Source: Paraburkholderia caffeinilytica
GTDB taxonomy: Bacteria; Pseudomonadota; Gammaproteobacteria; Burkholderiales; Burkholderiaceae
Length of the DNA stretch: 64,000 nt
Direction of reading: 5' to 3'
Assembly: GCF_003368325.1 (NCBI RefSeq)
Contig: NZ_CP031467.1
Coordinates: forward strand, 124,001 to 188,000
Shown here one piece after another: positions 34,063-43,387 of this stretch. The notes under the pieces are model-generated. The model was given only the letters and a program-made list of their open reading frames with translations, ran no database searches and was not told the DNA's origin. Made by a program: the position numbers and the translations under genes. Within the stretch, counting starts at the first letter, position 1. Each line of letters opens with the position of its first letter.

Positions 34063-35586
34063 TCAAACCCTTATCGCCGGCGGCACATACTTGCACTCAT
34101 ACCGCTTCCTCACCGTGCCATTCTCATCGACGCTTTCCAGGTAGACGTCGAACTGCCACAAGCGCGCCATGTGTTTGAGTACTTCGTCGCTATCGCCGGA
34201 CAGATGCCGGTTGTCGCTCATGAAATGCCTCAGCGTCAGGCTCCGGTCGCCACGCGTATTCACCGCCCACACCTGAATATTCGGCTCCCGATGATGCATG
34301 TCGTACTGCCGCGACAAGGCCTGACGCACGTATTGATAACCGCTGTCGTCATGAATCGCCGACACTTCGAGCGCATCGCGCATGTCGTCATCGAGCACCG
34401 AGAACAGACGCATCTCGCGGATCAGATGCGGCGACAGATACTGCGCAACAAAACTCTCGTCCTTGAAGTTGCGCATCGCGTAGTGCATTGCCGGTAGCCA
34501 CGGACTGCCGGCCAGCTCGGGGAACCACTTACGGTCCTCCTCCGTCGGCGTTTCGCAGATCCGGCGGATATCGCTCATCATCGAAAAACCGAGCGCATAA
34601 GGGTTGATGCCGCTGTAATACGGCTTCGTGACCGGCGGCTGGTAGACCACATTGCTGTGCGAATGGAGAAACTCCATCATGAAACCGTCTTCCAGCTTGC
34701 CCTGGGCATACATCGTGTTCAGCAAGGTGTAGTGCCAGAACGTCGCCCAGCCTTCGTTCATGACCTGGGTTTGCCGTTGCGGATAGAAATACTGGCCGAC
34801 CTTGCGCACGATGCGGATCACTTCCCGCTCCCATGGCTCAAGCAAGGGCGCGTTCTTCTCCGCGAAATACAGCAGATTTTCCTGCGGCTCCGGCGGATAA
34901 CGTTCCTCGATTTCCTCCGGCAGCGGCGTATGCCGGGTCGGCAGGGTGCGCCACAGTTCGTTGACCTGCGACTGCAGATAAGCCTCGCGTTCGCGGCGCG
35001 CCGCAAACTCCTTTTCCAGCGACAGTTTCTGCGGACGCTTGTAGCGGTCCACGCCGTAATTCATCAGCGCGTGGCACGAGTCGAGCAACTCCTCCACCCG
35101 GTCGAGCCCGAAGCGCTCCTCGCATTCGGCAATGTAATTCTTCGCGTAGACGAGGTAATCGATGATCGCGTGCGCATCCGTCCATAGCCTGAACAGATAG
35201 TTGCCCTTGAAAAACGAGTTGTGGCCATAGGCCGCGTGCGCGATGACGAGCGCCTGCATCGTCATCGTGTTCTCTTCCATCAGATACGCGATGCACGGGT
35301 TCGAATTGATGACGATCTCATACGCCAGCCCCATCTGCCCGCGACGGTAGCTTTTTTCGGTGGAGAGAAAGTGTTTGCCGAACGACCAGTGACGGTAGTT
35401 CACCGGCATGCCGACGGACGCGTAAGCGTCCATCATCTGTTCGGCGCTGATGAGTTCGAGCTGGATCGGATAGACGTCGAGTTCATATTGCTCTGCAACA
35501 CGGGCAATATGCGAGTCGTACTCTTCGATCAATTCGAAGGTCCAGTCGGACGGACACGGCAGAGGCCGTCTATCGGCTACGTTCAT
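34063..35586 (-). CDS. spoVR: SpoVR/YcgB family protein
   Basis: 507 residues from ATG 35586 (AAGGGAAG upstream), matching the 510 of E. coli YcgB. Conserved SpoVR features include DVYPIQLELISAEQMMDAYASVGMP, YRHWSFGKHF, and the C-terminal DLYLESV-type end. Third gene of the conserved prkA-yeaH-spoVR group, expressed in stress and stationary phase in enterobacteria; biochemical role unknown. The frame remains open to an ATG at 35781 that overlaps the yeaH stop (ATGA), which would add 65 low-complexity residues. Confidence 0.9.
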   Translation of the reverse strand: MNVADRRPLPCPSDWTFELIEEYDSHIARVAEQYELDVYPIQLELISAEQMMDAYASVGMPVNYRHWSFGKHFLSTEKSYRRGQMGLAYEIVINSNPCIAYLMEENTMTMQALVIAHAAYGHNSFFKGNYLFRLWTDAHAIIDYLVYAKNYIAECEERFGLDRVEELLDSCHALMNYGVDRYKRPQKLSLEKEFAARREREAYLQSQVNELWRTLPTRHTPLPEEIEERYPPEPQENLLYFAEKNAPLLEPWEREVIRIVRKVGQYFYPQRQTQVMNEGWATFWHYTLLNTMYAQGKLEDGFMMEFLHSHSNVVYQPPVTKPYYSGINPYALGFSMMSDIRRICETPTEEDRKWFPELAGSPWLPAMHYAMRNFKDESFVAQYLSPHLIREMRLFSVLDDDMRDALEVSAIHDDSGYQYVRQALSRQYDMHHREPNIQVWAVNTRGDRSLTLRHFMSDNRHLSGDSDEVLKHMARLWQFDVYLESVDENGTVRKRYECKYVPPAIRV

Positions 35587-35777
35587 ACGGACTTCCCTTT
35601 GCCCCTCAGTGGGCGTTCCGGTGTGTCCCCGTGCTGCAGCGGCGTCGACTGCTCCGGCTGCGGCGGCGCCCACATCGTCCGCCTTCGCCTCGGCATGCCC
35701 CGACTGTTGCTGCTGCGGCACGCCTTTCCCGCGCGCCGGATGCTCGCCGCGCGCTTCGTCGTGCAGGTGCTTTGCCG

Positions 35778-37049
35778 TCATGAAGACGCCACCTGCTTTT
35801 CAAACAACTCCCGGAACACCGGATAAATGTCAGCCGCGGTTTCGACCTTCTTCATCGCCATGTGCGGCTGGCTCAGCGCCAGCTGCGCATATTCCAGCCA
35901 CAAGTTCTGTTCTTCCGGTGTGACCTGGATATACGCAAAATAGCGCACCTTCTCCAGGATGTCATCCGAAAGTATCTTGCGGCACTTGGGCGAATCGTCG
36001 GTCCAATTGTCGCCGTCCGACGCCTGAGCGCCGTAAATATTCCATTCAGTCGGCGAATAACGCTCGTCCATCACCTTCTGCATCAGCTCCAGCGCGCTCG
36101 ACACCACTGTGCCGCCGCTTTCCGTCGAGTGAAAGAAGGTGTCTTCGTCGACTTCTTCGGCGCGGGTGTGGTGACGAATGAAGACCACTTCGATCTTTTC
36201 GTAGTTACGCTTGAGAAACAGATACAGCAGGATGAAGAAGCGCTTGGCGAGATCCTTGCGCTGCTCGTCCATGGAACCGGACACGTCCATCAGACAGAAC
36301 ATCACCGCCTGGCTGGACGGCGTAGGCTGCTTCACCCGGTTCACATAGCGCAGATCGAACGGGTCGATAAACGGAATGCGCCAGATGCGCCCGCGCAAAT
36401 GGTGGATTTCCTCTTCGAGCAGTTTGATCTCTTCGCGACGGTCGTCCGGATCGGCCTTCATTGCGTCGAGTTGCCGTTCCATCTCGTGCAACTGATTGAC
36501 GAGCGGCGCACCGAGCGCGATACGGCGGCCGAGCGCGCTCCTCAGCGAGCGGACCACGTCGATATTGTTCGGCGTGCCTTCGGCCGCCCAGCCGGCGCGG
36601 ATGCTTTTCCACGTGGGCACGGCCATCAGATGGGTTTTGACGAGACGCGGGAGTTCGAGGTCGTCGAAGAAATACTGCATGAACTCTTCGCGGCTCAGCT
36701 CGAACACGAAGTCGTCCTGACCCTCGCCCTCGTTGCTGGCCTGACTGCCCCCGCCTCCGCCGCCGCCCCCTTGCGGGCGCTGGATCTTGTCGCCGCGGAT
36801 GTAGTCCGAGTTGCCCGGATGCACCATTTCCCGCCTGCCGCCGGGACCATGCCGGAACGACGGTTCCGCGATGTCCTTGCGCGGGATGGTGATGCTCTGG
36901 GTGTTCTGGATATCCTTGATGCTGCGATCGCGAACCGCTTCCGAGACGGCGCGACGAATATAGTTCTTGACGCGGCGCAGAAAGCGCTCGCGGTTTGCAA
37001 TGCTCTTGTTCTTACCAGCTAACCTGCGGTCGATAATTTGATGAAGCAC
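35778..37049 (-). CDS. yeaH: YeaH/DUF444 VWA-like protein
   Basis: 423 residues from GTG 37049 with GGAG upstream (E. coli YeaH 427). Begins LHQIIDRRLAGKNKSIANRERFLRR as in the family. A Gly-rich linker (about 98-104, GGGGGGG) precedes the domain; DVSGSMDEQRK is a MIDAS-like DxSxS metal site of a von Willebrand A fold. Partner of the kinase PrkA in the stress operon. The stop overlaps a possible spoVR ATG. Confidence 0.9.
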   Translation of the reverse strand: MLHQIIDRRLAGKNKSIANRERFLRRVKNYIRRAVSEAVRDRSIKDIQNTQSITIPRKDIAEPSFRHGPGGRREMVHPGNSDYIRGDKIQRPQGGGGGGGGSQASNEGEGQDDFVFELSREEFMQYFFDDLELPRLVKTHLMAVPTWKSIRAGWAAEGTPNNIDVVRSLRSALGRRIALGAPLVNQLHEMERQLDAMKADPDDRREEIKLLEEEIHHLRGRIWRIPFIDPFDLRYVNRVKQPTPSSQAVMFCLMDVSGSMDEQRKDLAKRFFILLYLFLKRNYEKIEVVFIRHHTRAEEVDEDTFFHSTESGGTVVSSALELMQKVMDERYSPTEWNIYGAQASDGDNWTDDSPKCRKILSDDILEKVRYFAYIQVTPEEQNLWLEYAQLALSQPHMAMKKVETAADIYPVFRELFEKQVASS

Positions 37050-37145
37050 GCCCGGTCTCCAGTATTTCCGCTGCGCGAGACGCACGTCGCATAGGCATAT
37101 CTGCAAACCCTACACTATGTCCATGCAACTTGCGACTCGCAAGGT

Positions 37146-37170
37146 GCTCGCGCGGTCGGACCGCGCGAGC
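37146..37170 (-). promoter_or_regulatory. Intercistronic hairpin between prkA and yeaH
   Basis: GCTCGCGCGGTC and GACCGCGCGAGC are perfect 12-bp arms separated by a single base, 15 bases after the prkA stop, in the 136-base gap to yeaH. No U run follows, so it is more likely a stability or processing element (3'-end protection of prkA mRNA) than a terminator. A smaller stem CTTGCG-N3-CGCAAG lies at 37129-37143. Confidence 0.7.
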
Positions 37171-37185
37171 GGCACGCAGTGCGTG

Positions 37186-39108
37186 TCATGACGACTTGCG
37201 CACGCGCAGATACCAGTCACACAGCAAGCGCACCTGCTTCGGCGTATAGCCCTTCGTCACCATGCGGTTGACGAAGTCTTCGTGCTTGCGTTGCTCTTCC
37301 GCCGACCCCTTGGCGTTGAACGAGATTACCGGCAACAGTTCTTCCGTGTTCGAGAACATCTTCTTTTCGATCACGACGCGCAGCTTCTCGTAGCTGATCC
37401 ACGCGGGATTCTTCCCCGCATTCGCAGCACGCGCACGCAGCACGAAGTTCACGATCTCGTTGCGGAAGTCCTTCGGGTTGCTGATGCCCGCAGGTTTCTC
37501 GATCTTCTCCAGTTCGGCGTTCAGCGCCGCGCGGTCGAAACTCTCGCCGGTGTCGTGGTCGCGGAATTCCTGGTCCTGAATCCAGAAGTCCGCATACGTC
37601 ACGTAGCGATCGAAAATATTCTGACCGTACTCGGAGTACGACTCCAGATACGCGGTCTGAATCTCCTTGCCGATGAACTCGGCATAGCGCGATGCCAGCA
37701 CGTCCTTGATGAACGACAGGTACTTCTGTTCGGTTTCCGGCGGGAACTGCTCGCGCTCGATCTGCTGTTCGAGCACGTACATCAGGTGCACCGGGTTCGC
37801 CGCGACTTCCGTCGAATCGAAGTTGAACACGCGTGACAGGATCTTGAACGCAAAGCGGGTCGACACGCCGGTCATCCCTTCATCCACGCCCGCGAAATCA
37901 CGGTATTCCTGATACGACTTGGCCTTCGGATCGGTATCCTTGAGATTCTCGCCGTCGTACACCTGCATCTTCGAGAACAGGCTGGAATTCTCGGGCTCCT
38001 GCAAGCGCGTGAGCACCGACATCTGCGCCATCATCTTCAATGTGCCCGGCGCGCATATCGCATTGGCCAGCGACGAATTGCGCAGCAGCTTCTCGTAGAT
38101 CTTGACCTCTTCGCCGTAGCGCAGGCAGTACGGCACCTTCACGACGAAGATCCGGTCGAGCAGTGCTTCGTTGTTGCGGTTGTTGCGGAACGCCTTCCAT
38201 TCCGACTCGTTCGAGTGGGCAAGGATCACGCCGTCGAACGGGATCGCGCCGAAGCCTTCCGTGCCCTTGAAGTTGCCTTCCTGAGTCGCGGTAAGCAGCG
38301 GGTGCAAGACCTTGATCGGCGCCTTGAACATTTCGACGAACTCGAGCAAGCCCTGATTCGCGAGGCACAAGCCACCGGAGTAGCTGTATGCGTCCGCATC
38401 GTCTTGTGCGTACTGTTCGAGCTTGCGGATGTCGACCTTGCCGACCAGCGACGAAATGTCCTGATTGTTTTCGTCGCCCGGTTCGGTCTTGGCGATCCCG
38501 ATCTGACGAAGGATCGAGGGGTAGCGGCGCACCACGCGAAACTTACGGATGTCGCCGTTGTATTCGTGCAGGCGCTTCACTGCCCACGGACTCAGAATAT
38601 TTTTCAGGTAGCGGCGTGGAATACCGTATTGCTCTTCGAGGATCGGACCGTCCTCGTCGTAATCGAACAAACCGAGCGGCGACTCGTTGACAGGCGAGCC
38701 CTTGATCGCATAGAACGGCACGCGTTCCATGAGTTGCTTCAGACGTTCCGCGATCGACGACTTACCGCCGCCGACCGGCCCCAGCAGATACAGAATCTGT
38801 TTCTTTTCTTCGAGCCCCTGGGCCGAGTGCCGGAAGTAGGCGACCACCTGCTCGATCACCTCTTCCATTCCGTAGAACTCACGGAATGCGGGGTATACCT
38901 TGATGACCTTGTTCGCGAAGATGCGCGACAGGCGCGGATCGTTACGAGTGTCGATCTGTTCTGGTTCGCCGATTGCCGTCAACATGCGTTCGCCAGCCGT
39001 AGCGTACGCGGCGGGATTGTCTTTGCAGAGCGCGAGATACTCCTCGAGCGAGAGTTCATCTTCTCGCGTTTTCTCGAAGCGGGTCGCGAAACTGCTGTAG
39101 ATATCCAT
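37186..39108 (-). CDS. prkA: PrkA/YeaG serine protein kinase with AAA+ domain
   Basis: 640 residues. Walker A is LLGPVGGGKSS (Lys116) within the N-terminal AAA+ (PrkA AAA) domain; the C-terminal half carries the PrkA domain, with the tail ending GYTPKQVRLLCDWYLRVRK. GGAGGT precedes the ATG. In enterobacteria YeaG and YeaH are RpoS-linked and act in nitrogen-starvation and stationary-phase adaptation. First gene of prkA-yeaH-spoVR. Confidence 0.93.
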   Translation of the reverse strand: MDIYSSFATRFEKTREDELSLEEYLALCKDNPAAYATAGERMLTAIGEPEQIDTRNDPRLSRIFANKVIKVYPAFREFYGMEEVIEQVVAYFRHSAQGLEEKKQILYLLGPVGGGKSSIAERLKQLMERVPFYAIKGSPVNESPLGLFDYDEDGPILEEQYGIPRRYLKNILSPWAVKRLHEYNGDIRKFRVVRRYPSILRQIGIAKTEPGDENNQDISSLVGKVDIRKLEQYAQDDADAYSYSGGLCLANQGLLEFVEMFKAPIKVLHPLLTATQEGNFKGTEGFGAIPFDGVILAHSNESEWKAFRNNRNNEALLDRIFVVKVPYCLRYGEEVKIYEKLLRNSSLANAICAPGTLKMMAQMSVLTRLQEPENSSLFSKMQVYDGENLKDTDPKAKSYQEYRDFAGVDEGMTGVSTRFAFKILSRVFNFDSTEVAANPVHLMYVLEQQIEREQFPPETEQKYLSFIKDVLASRYAEFIGKEIQTAYLESYSEYGQNIFDRYVTYADFWIQDQEFRDHDTGESFDRAALNAELEKIEKPAGISNPKDFRNEIVNFVLRARAANAGKNPAWISYEKLRVVIEKKMFSNTEELLPVISFNAKGSAEEQRKHEDFVNRMVTKGYTPKQVRLLCDWYLRVRKSS

Positions 39109-39820
39109 GCTACCTCCTCGCCGAAGTCTAGACCGATGTCGTGCGCGGCGCGCTATTCGGAAACGACATCGCTCGAATTCATCCTAAACCCTTTTAAATT
39201 TTTTTTCACGAACTACGTTGCGAAAATCGCGCCGTACCCGCCTCCCAACATTCCTCACTTGGAAACGCAGATTCGCTCACCTACAATCTTCCGCTCACAT
39301 CACACCGAACGTGCAGCGATTGCCGGCCCACGTTGCTGCCTTTCCCGCGCCCTCTGCTCGCCATACTGCCCAGCATGGCGCGTCATGCTTCATGCTCTGT
39401 TACACGAATCGTCTCGTTGATCGAACGATCTCACTGCTCTACCGGACAGCCTGTCTGCACGCGCACACTTTCTTGCATTGAGCGCGGACGTCATGCGCTT
39501 TCTGTGCCCGGGACCTTTTTTCATCAACGCGCGGCATCGCCGTTTGGTCTACAGCAACATGCGCTGTGTTACATGTTCGTTCACCGTGCCGACCTGAGAC
39601 ACGGTTCGTCGACGCATCGTCAAGCGGTTCGTCGACGCGCCGGCGGTTTCGTTCCGCGCCATCGCGCATCGGTGCAGTGTGTTACCGCACATGCCCGTCT
39701 CTCGTATTAACCGCGTCCGCGGCATGGTTAGCCGCATGCATAACTGAATCACGGCAGCGCAACCGGTCGCTTCATAGGTGTATACGGCTAGATGCCTGAT
39801 GCGGATGCTACGGAAAATGT
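39109..39820. other. Gene-free stretch upstream of prkA
   Basis: About 710 bases without a convincing gene on either strand. An AT-rich block (39190-39215, TTTTAAATTTTTTTT) is the likeliest prkA promoter region. A direct repeat CGGTTCGTCGACGC occurs twice, 28 bases apart, near 39604 and 39632. Short open frames here lack ribosome sites and protein-like composition. Confidence 0.5.
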
Positions 39821-39822
39821 AA

Positions 39823-39846
39823 AACGGCCGCCCGCAGGCAGCCGTT
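39823..39846 (-). terminator. Terminator downstream of the hydratase gene
   Basis: AACGGC (39823-39828) and GCCGTT (39841-39846) with inner GCC/GGC pairing; the minus strand continues TTTT. Located 74 bases past the hydratase stop. Confidence 0.65.
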
Positions 39847-39920
39847 CGCTTGATGGGTCGTAATGTCCTGTTACAGGCCGGCCATGATGGGCGCACCATT
39901 ACAAGTGCTCGATGACACGT

Positions 39921-40682
39921 TCAGGTCAGTTCAATTTCCACTTCCCCCAGACCGTCGATGTGGCCGCGCACGACGCCCGGCTTGTCCACATTGTGCGCAC
40001 CGACGTACGAACCGGTGGTGAGTGTCCATTCCGGCTCGATGGTGATGCCCATGGCGGCGCAATGGTTGACGAACCACACCAGCAGTTCGCGCGGATCGCC
40101 GGCCGGATTGCCGGTGGCTTCCGGCACCAGCGAGCGGCCGTCGAAACTCAGCTCCAGTTCGGGCGATACGAAATCGAAGCCGCGTGCGAGACCCGCATAG
40201 GCAACCGGATGACCCGTGATCAATGCGCCGTTGTTCTGCGCGTCGGCCAGTTGCGCGAGCGGCGCGACATTGGGCCACCTGGCAAAGCGGCTATCGACGA
40301 TCTCGATGGTCGGCAGCACGACGCCGAGCTTCGACAGCACCTCGTCGCGCGCATAAGCCCGGCCGCGCGGCTCGATCGGCTCGGCGAAACGAAAGGCGAT
40401 CTCCAGTTCCACCAGCACCCGGAAGAAGCCGGCATGGGCCACCCGCGCGGGAGACGACAGCACCAGCGAAGCCGGAATCGGCGCGCCCGCGGCGGCCCCG
40501 CCGGGTGCTTTGGCGCCAATCTTCCACGCACCCGTGGAGTCGCCGAGGCCCACGATGACGGCCTGCTGGATCGCGTATGCGGTTGCCGCGTCGGGCGGCA
40601 GGCTGTCGGGTGGGGGCGCATCGATCGGGCGATGCTGCCGGCGGGCTTCGACGAGGCGGTTCGCGAGGTCGTGTGGCGTCAT
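39921..40682 (-). CDS. 2-keto-4-pentenoate hydratase / fumarylacetoacetate hydrolase-fold protein
   Basis: 253 residues, the usual MhpD/HpaH length. Conserved GAWKIGAKAPG, the metal-binding ELEIAFRF (E-x-E) and later DFVSPELELSFDG and the GAHNVDKPGVVRGHIDGLG C-terminus. Such hydratases add water to 2-hydroxypenta-2,4-dienoates in meta-cleavage of aromatics or act on related keto acids. It stands alone without other catabolic genes, so the substrate is unknown. Confidence 0.85.
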   Translation of the reverse strand: MTPHDLANRLVEARRQHRPIDAPPPDSLPPDAATAYAIQQAVIVGLGDSTGAWKIGAKAPGGAAAGAPIPASLVLSSPARVAHAGFFRVLVELEIAFRFAEPIEPRGRAYARDEVLSKLGVVLPTIEIVDSRFARWPNVAPLAQLADAQNNGALITGHPVAYAGLARGFDFVSPELELSFDGRSLVPEATGNPAGDPRELLVWFVNHCAAMGITIEPEWTLTTGSYVGAHNVDKPGVVRGHIDGLGEVEIELT

Positions 40683-40892
40683 GTCGGTCCTTTATGGCTG
40701 GCGCGTTGAGCAATAGGTTGCCGCGCGGAGTTGCCGCAGTAGGGAAAAGCGGGCTCACGGTCCGCGCGCTGACTGCCTGTAGCGGCGACCTTGCCGGTAC
40801 AAGCGGTAGTCGCGCCCGTCAATGTACCGGATCACGACGCTCGCCAGGGTGTCGACAACGCTAATGAACGTTACTTAGTCCGCAGACCATGA

Positions 40893-40930
40893 AAAAAGAC
40901 CGCGGTTGCATGCGCAATCGCGGTCTTTGT
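40893..40930 (-). terminator. Strong terminator after the MCP gene
   Basis: AAAGACCGCG (40895-40904) pairs with CGCGGTCTTT (40919-40928), and the inner GTTGC/GCAAT extends it to about 12 bp with an ATGC loop. A and T runs on both sides allow action in both directions; 69 bases past the MCP stop. Confidence 0.85.
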
Positions 40931-40998
40931 TGTCATGCGGCCGATCCGCACAAGCGTGGTTCCGTCTAATGCATCATCGGGAACGAATGTTGCATCGA

Positions 40999-42789
40999 TC
41001 AGAACGTTTCCCAATCCTGATCGCTGCCGGCGCTCGCCACTGCTCTGGCCGGCATCTTTGTCGGCGCGGCGGCAGCGGGCGCCGGTGCCGCTGCGGACGC
41101 AGCAGGCGTTCTGGCTACCTGGGTGGCATGTGACACGGAATTCGACTCCGGATGTGACACCGCATGTGACGCCTTACGTGCCGCCATCGCGCGAGCCGGC
41201 GCGGCCGCGCGCTTCGGCGCCGCGCTCACCGGCGCCTTGAAGCCGCTTTCTTCGAGCTGGAACACCGCGACCGCGGTACGCAGCTTGCCGGCCTGGTCTT
41301 CGAGCGACGACGCCGCAGCAGCCGCTTCCTCGACCAGCGCGGCGTTCTGCTGCGTGACTTCGTCCATCTGCGTGACGGCGCGCGCCACCTGGTCGATGCC
41401 GTTGCTTTGCTCTTCCGAGGCCGCCGCGATCTCGCCCATGATGTCGGTCACGCGCTGCACCGCACCGATGATCTCGGTCATGGTGCGGCCGGCTTCGTCG
41501 ACCAGCGCCGAGCCGGACTGCACACGTTCCACCGAGGTGTCGATCAGTTCCTTGATCTCCTTGGCCGCCGCCGACGAACGTTGCGCGAGGCTGCGCACTT
41601 CGCCTGCCACCACCGCGAACCCGCGCCCTTCTTCGCCGGCCCGCGCCGCTTCCACGGCCGCATTCAAGGCCAGGATGTTGGTCTGGAACGCAATCCCTTC
41701 GATGATCGAGATGATGTCGGCAATCTTCGCCGAGCTCTGATTGATGTCGCCCATCGTGCCGACCACCTGGCCGACCACCGCGCTGCCCTTGTTGGCGATC
41801 TCGGACGCATTGGCCGCCAGCGAGCTCGCCTGGCGAGCGTTGTCGGCGTTCTGCTTGACCGTGCCGGTCAGCTCTTCCATGCTCGACGCGGTTTCCTGCA
41901 GCGCCGACGCCTGCTCTTCCGTTCGCGAGGACAGGTCGATATTGCCGGCCGCGATCTGCCGCGTGGCCGTCGCAATCGATTCGCTGCCGCCGCGCACCGT
42001 ACGCACCGTTTCGGTGAGACTACGCTGCATTTTGGCGATGCCTTCGAGCAACTGCCCCATTTCGTCTCGCGAGGTGACCACGACCGGGCGGCGCAGATCG
42101 CCGGCGGAGATCGCGTCGAAATGACCCAGGGCGGCGTCGAGCGGGCGGGCAATCGCGCGGCTGAGCGTCAGGTAGGACAGCACGGCGGCGAGCACGCCCA
42201 CCAGCAGCGCACCGGCGCTCACCATGCGGAAGACTTCGAAGCTGTTTTGCGCCGAGTCGTAACCTTGTTTGGCCGAATCGAACTGGAACTTGCGCAGCGC
42301 GTCGTCCGAATTGGCGAGATCGTTGTATGCCGCCTGCAAGCGCTTGGCGCCGTCGACAATCTTGCTCTGGTCGTTCGCCGTGACGGTTGCCGTAAACGCG
42401 TCCAGTTGCTGATGCAACGCCTCGCGTTTAGCGATGACGTCCTGTGCGAGACGGTCTTCCTGAGCGTCCCGCGGCAGGTCCATATACTTTTTCCACCACA
42501 TGTCGGAGGTCACACGCATCGCACGGGCGCGCTCGACCGCCGGCGCCGAGTCCGGCGTGCCGATCGTGAATGCGGCCCGATCGAGCGCCAGCCGCTCCCG
42601 CGCAGCATAAAGCTCGGCGTTGCCGATATCGACCGCGCTCGGCATTGCGTTGGTGAACGTGTCCTGGTAAGCGTCATTCGAGCGGCTCATGCCGAACATG
42701 CCGAAAACGCCGATGGCGACTAGCAGCGCGGCGAGAAAAGCCATCGTGAGGCCAATCCGCGCCTTGATCGTGATGCCTTTGTTCAACAT
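40999..42789 (-). CDS. Methyl-accepting chemotaxis protein with C-terminal tethering pentapeptide
   Basis: 596 residues from ATG 42789 (AGGA upstream). Transmembrane helix 1 at about 10-32, periplasmic four-helix domain 33-187, transmembrane helix 2 about 190-212, HAMP about 213-266, then the coiled-coil signalling domain with the hairpin tip GIAFQTNILALNAAVEAARA. A flexible Ala/Pro/Ser linker ends in DWETF, the pentapeptide that binds CheR/CheB, so it is a high-abundance receptor. Ligand unknown; no chemotaxis genes are adjacent. Confidence 0.93.
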   Translation of the reverse strand: MLNKGITIKARIGLTMAFLAALLVAIGVFGMFGMSRSNDAYQDTFTNAMPSAVDIGNAELYAARERLALDRAAFTIGTPDSAPAVERARAMRVTSDMWWKKYMDLPRDAQEDRLAQDVIAKREALHQQLDAFTATVTANDQSKIVDGAKRLQAAYNDLANSDDALRKFQFDSAKQGYDSAQNSFEVFRMVSAGALLVGVLAAVLSYLTLSRAIARPLDAALGHFDAISAGDLRRPVVVTSRDEMGQLLEGIAKMQRSLTETVRTVRGGSESIATATRQIAAGNIDLSSRTEEQASALQETASSMEELTGTVKQNADNARQASSLAANASEIANKGSAVVGQVVGTMGDINQSSAKIADIISIIEGIAFQTNILALNAAVEAARAGEEGRGFAVVAGEVRSLAQRSSAAAKEIKELIDTSVERVQSGSALVDEAGRTMTEIIGAVQRVTDIMGEIAAASEEQSNGIDQVARAVTQMDEVTQQNAALVEEAAAAASSLEDQAGKLRTAVAVFQLEESGFKAPVSAAPKRAAAPARAMAARKASHAVSHPESNSVSHATQVARTPAASAAAPAPAAAAPTKMPARAVASAGSDQDWETF

Positions 42790-43077
42790 GCTTGTTCCTG
42801 TACTTAACAAATGAGAGGCTGCGTGCGCAGCGCGGGGTAGCGTGTGGCTGTGCGTACATGGCGCCGATTTGATGCCGCGCTCTAATAATTTTGTTTACGG
42901 CACCCGATCTGCATACTTGAAGGATTTATATGGTATGAAGAAAGACGTTGTAGGGAATTGGAAGAAATTACAAAGCGCTGACAGGCCGCGTTTGCGCGGG
43001 GATCCCACGACGTTTTTTGGCGTTCGGAGAGGCGAATTCAGGCGGGCCGGAAGGTCGGGTGCGGACAGCCAGGACGG

Positions 43078-43195
43078 ATTCGAGCGGAGGTCAAACGGGG
43101 TTCGAGTGAGGTTCGAGCGGAGTATGGGTTCGAGCGGGGTTCAAACGAAGATCAAACGGGGTTCAAACGAGGTTCAAGCGAGCATCGAACAGAAC
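43078..43195. repeat. Degenerate 11-bp tandem array in a 598-bp gap
   Basis: About ten units of the form TTCRARCGRGG (TTCGAGCGGAG, TCAAACGGGG, TTCGAGTGAGG, TTCGAGCGGGG, TTCAAACGAAG, TTCAAACGAGG, TTCAAGCGAGC), phased close to one helical turn. The gap 42790-43387 contains the MCP promoter region at its left (an AT-rich stretch at 42885-42975) and no gene; the array lies about 190 bases downstream of the LacI gene stop. Confidence 0.75.
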
Positions 43196-43387
43196 CCTCG
43201 ACTTGCCGGGTGCAGTGACGCGTCCCGGGCGTCCAGGAACAGGCGCGAAGCCTTCACGCCCGAGGCCGTGACCGGCTGTCACTCACGATCACCAGAGTCG
43301 GAAGAGCGCAAGAGAAATCACGAACGGGCCGGCGCGAAGCCTTCCGGCCCGCGTCCGCCAGTGCAGTGTCCGTGCAATGTCCCGAGA

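Noticed and set aside
39109..39820. Small ncRNA or genes upstream of prkA
   Set aside because: Short frames lack ribosome sites and the region has no clear promoter-terminator pair; a small RNA cannot be excluded but is not supported.
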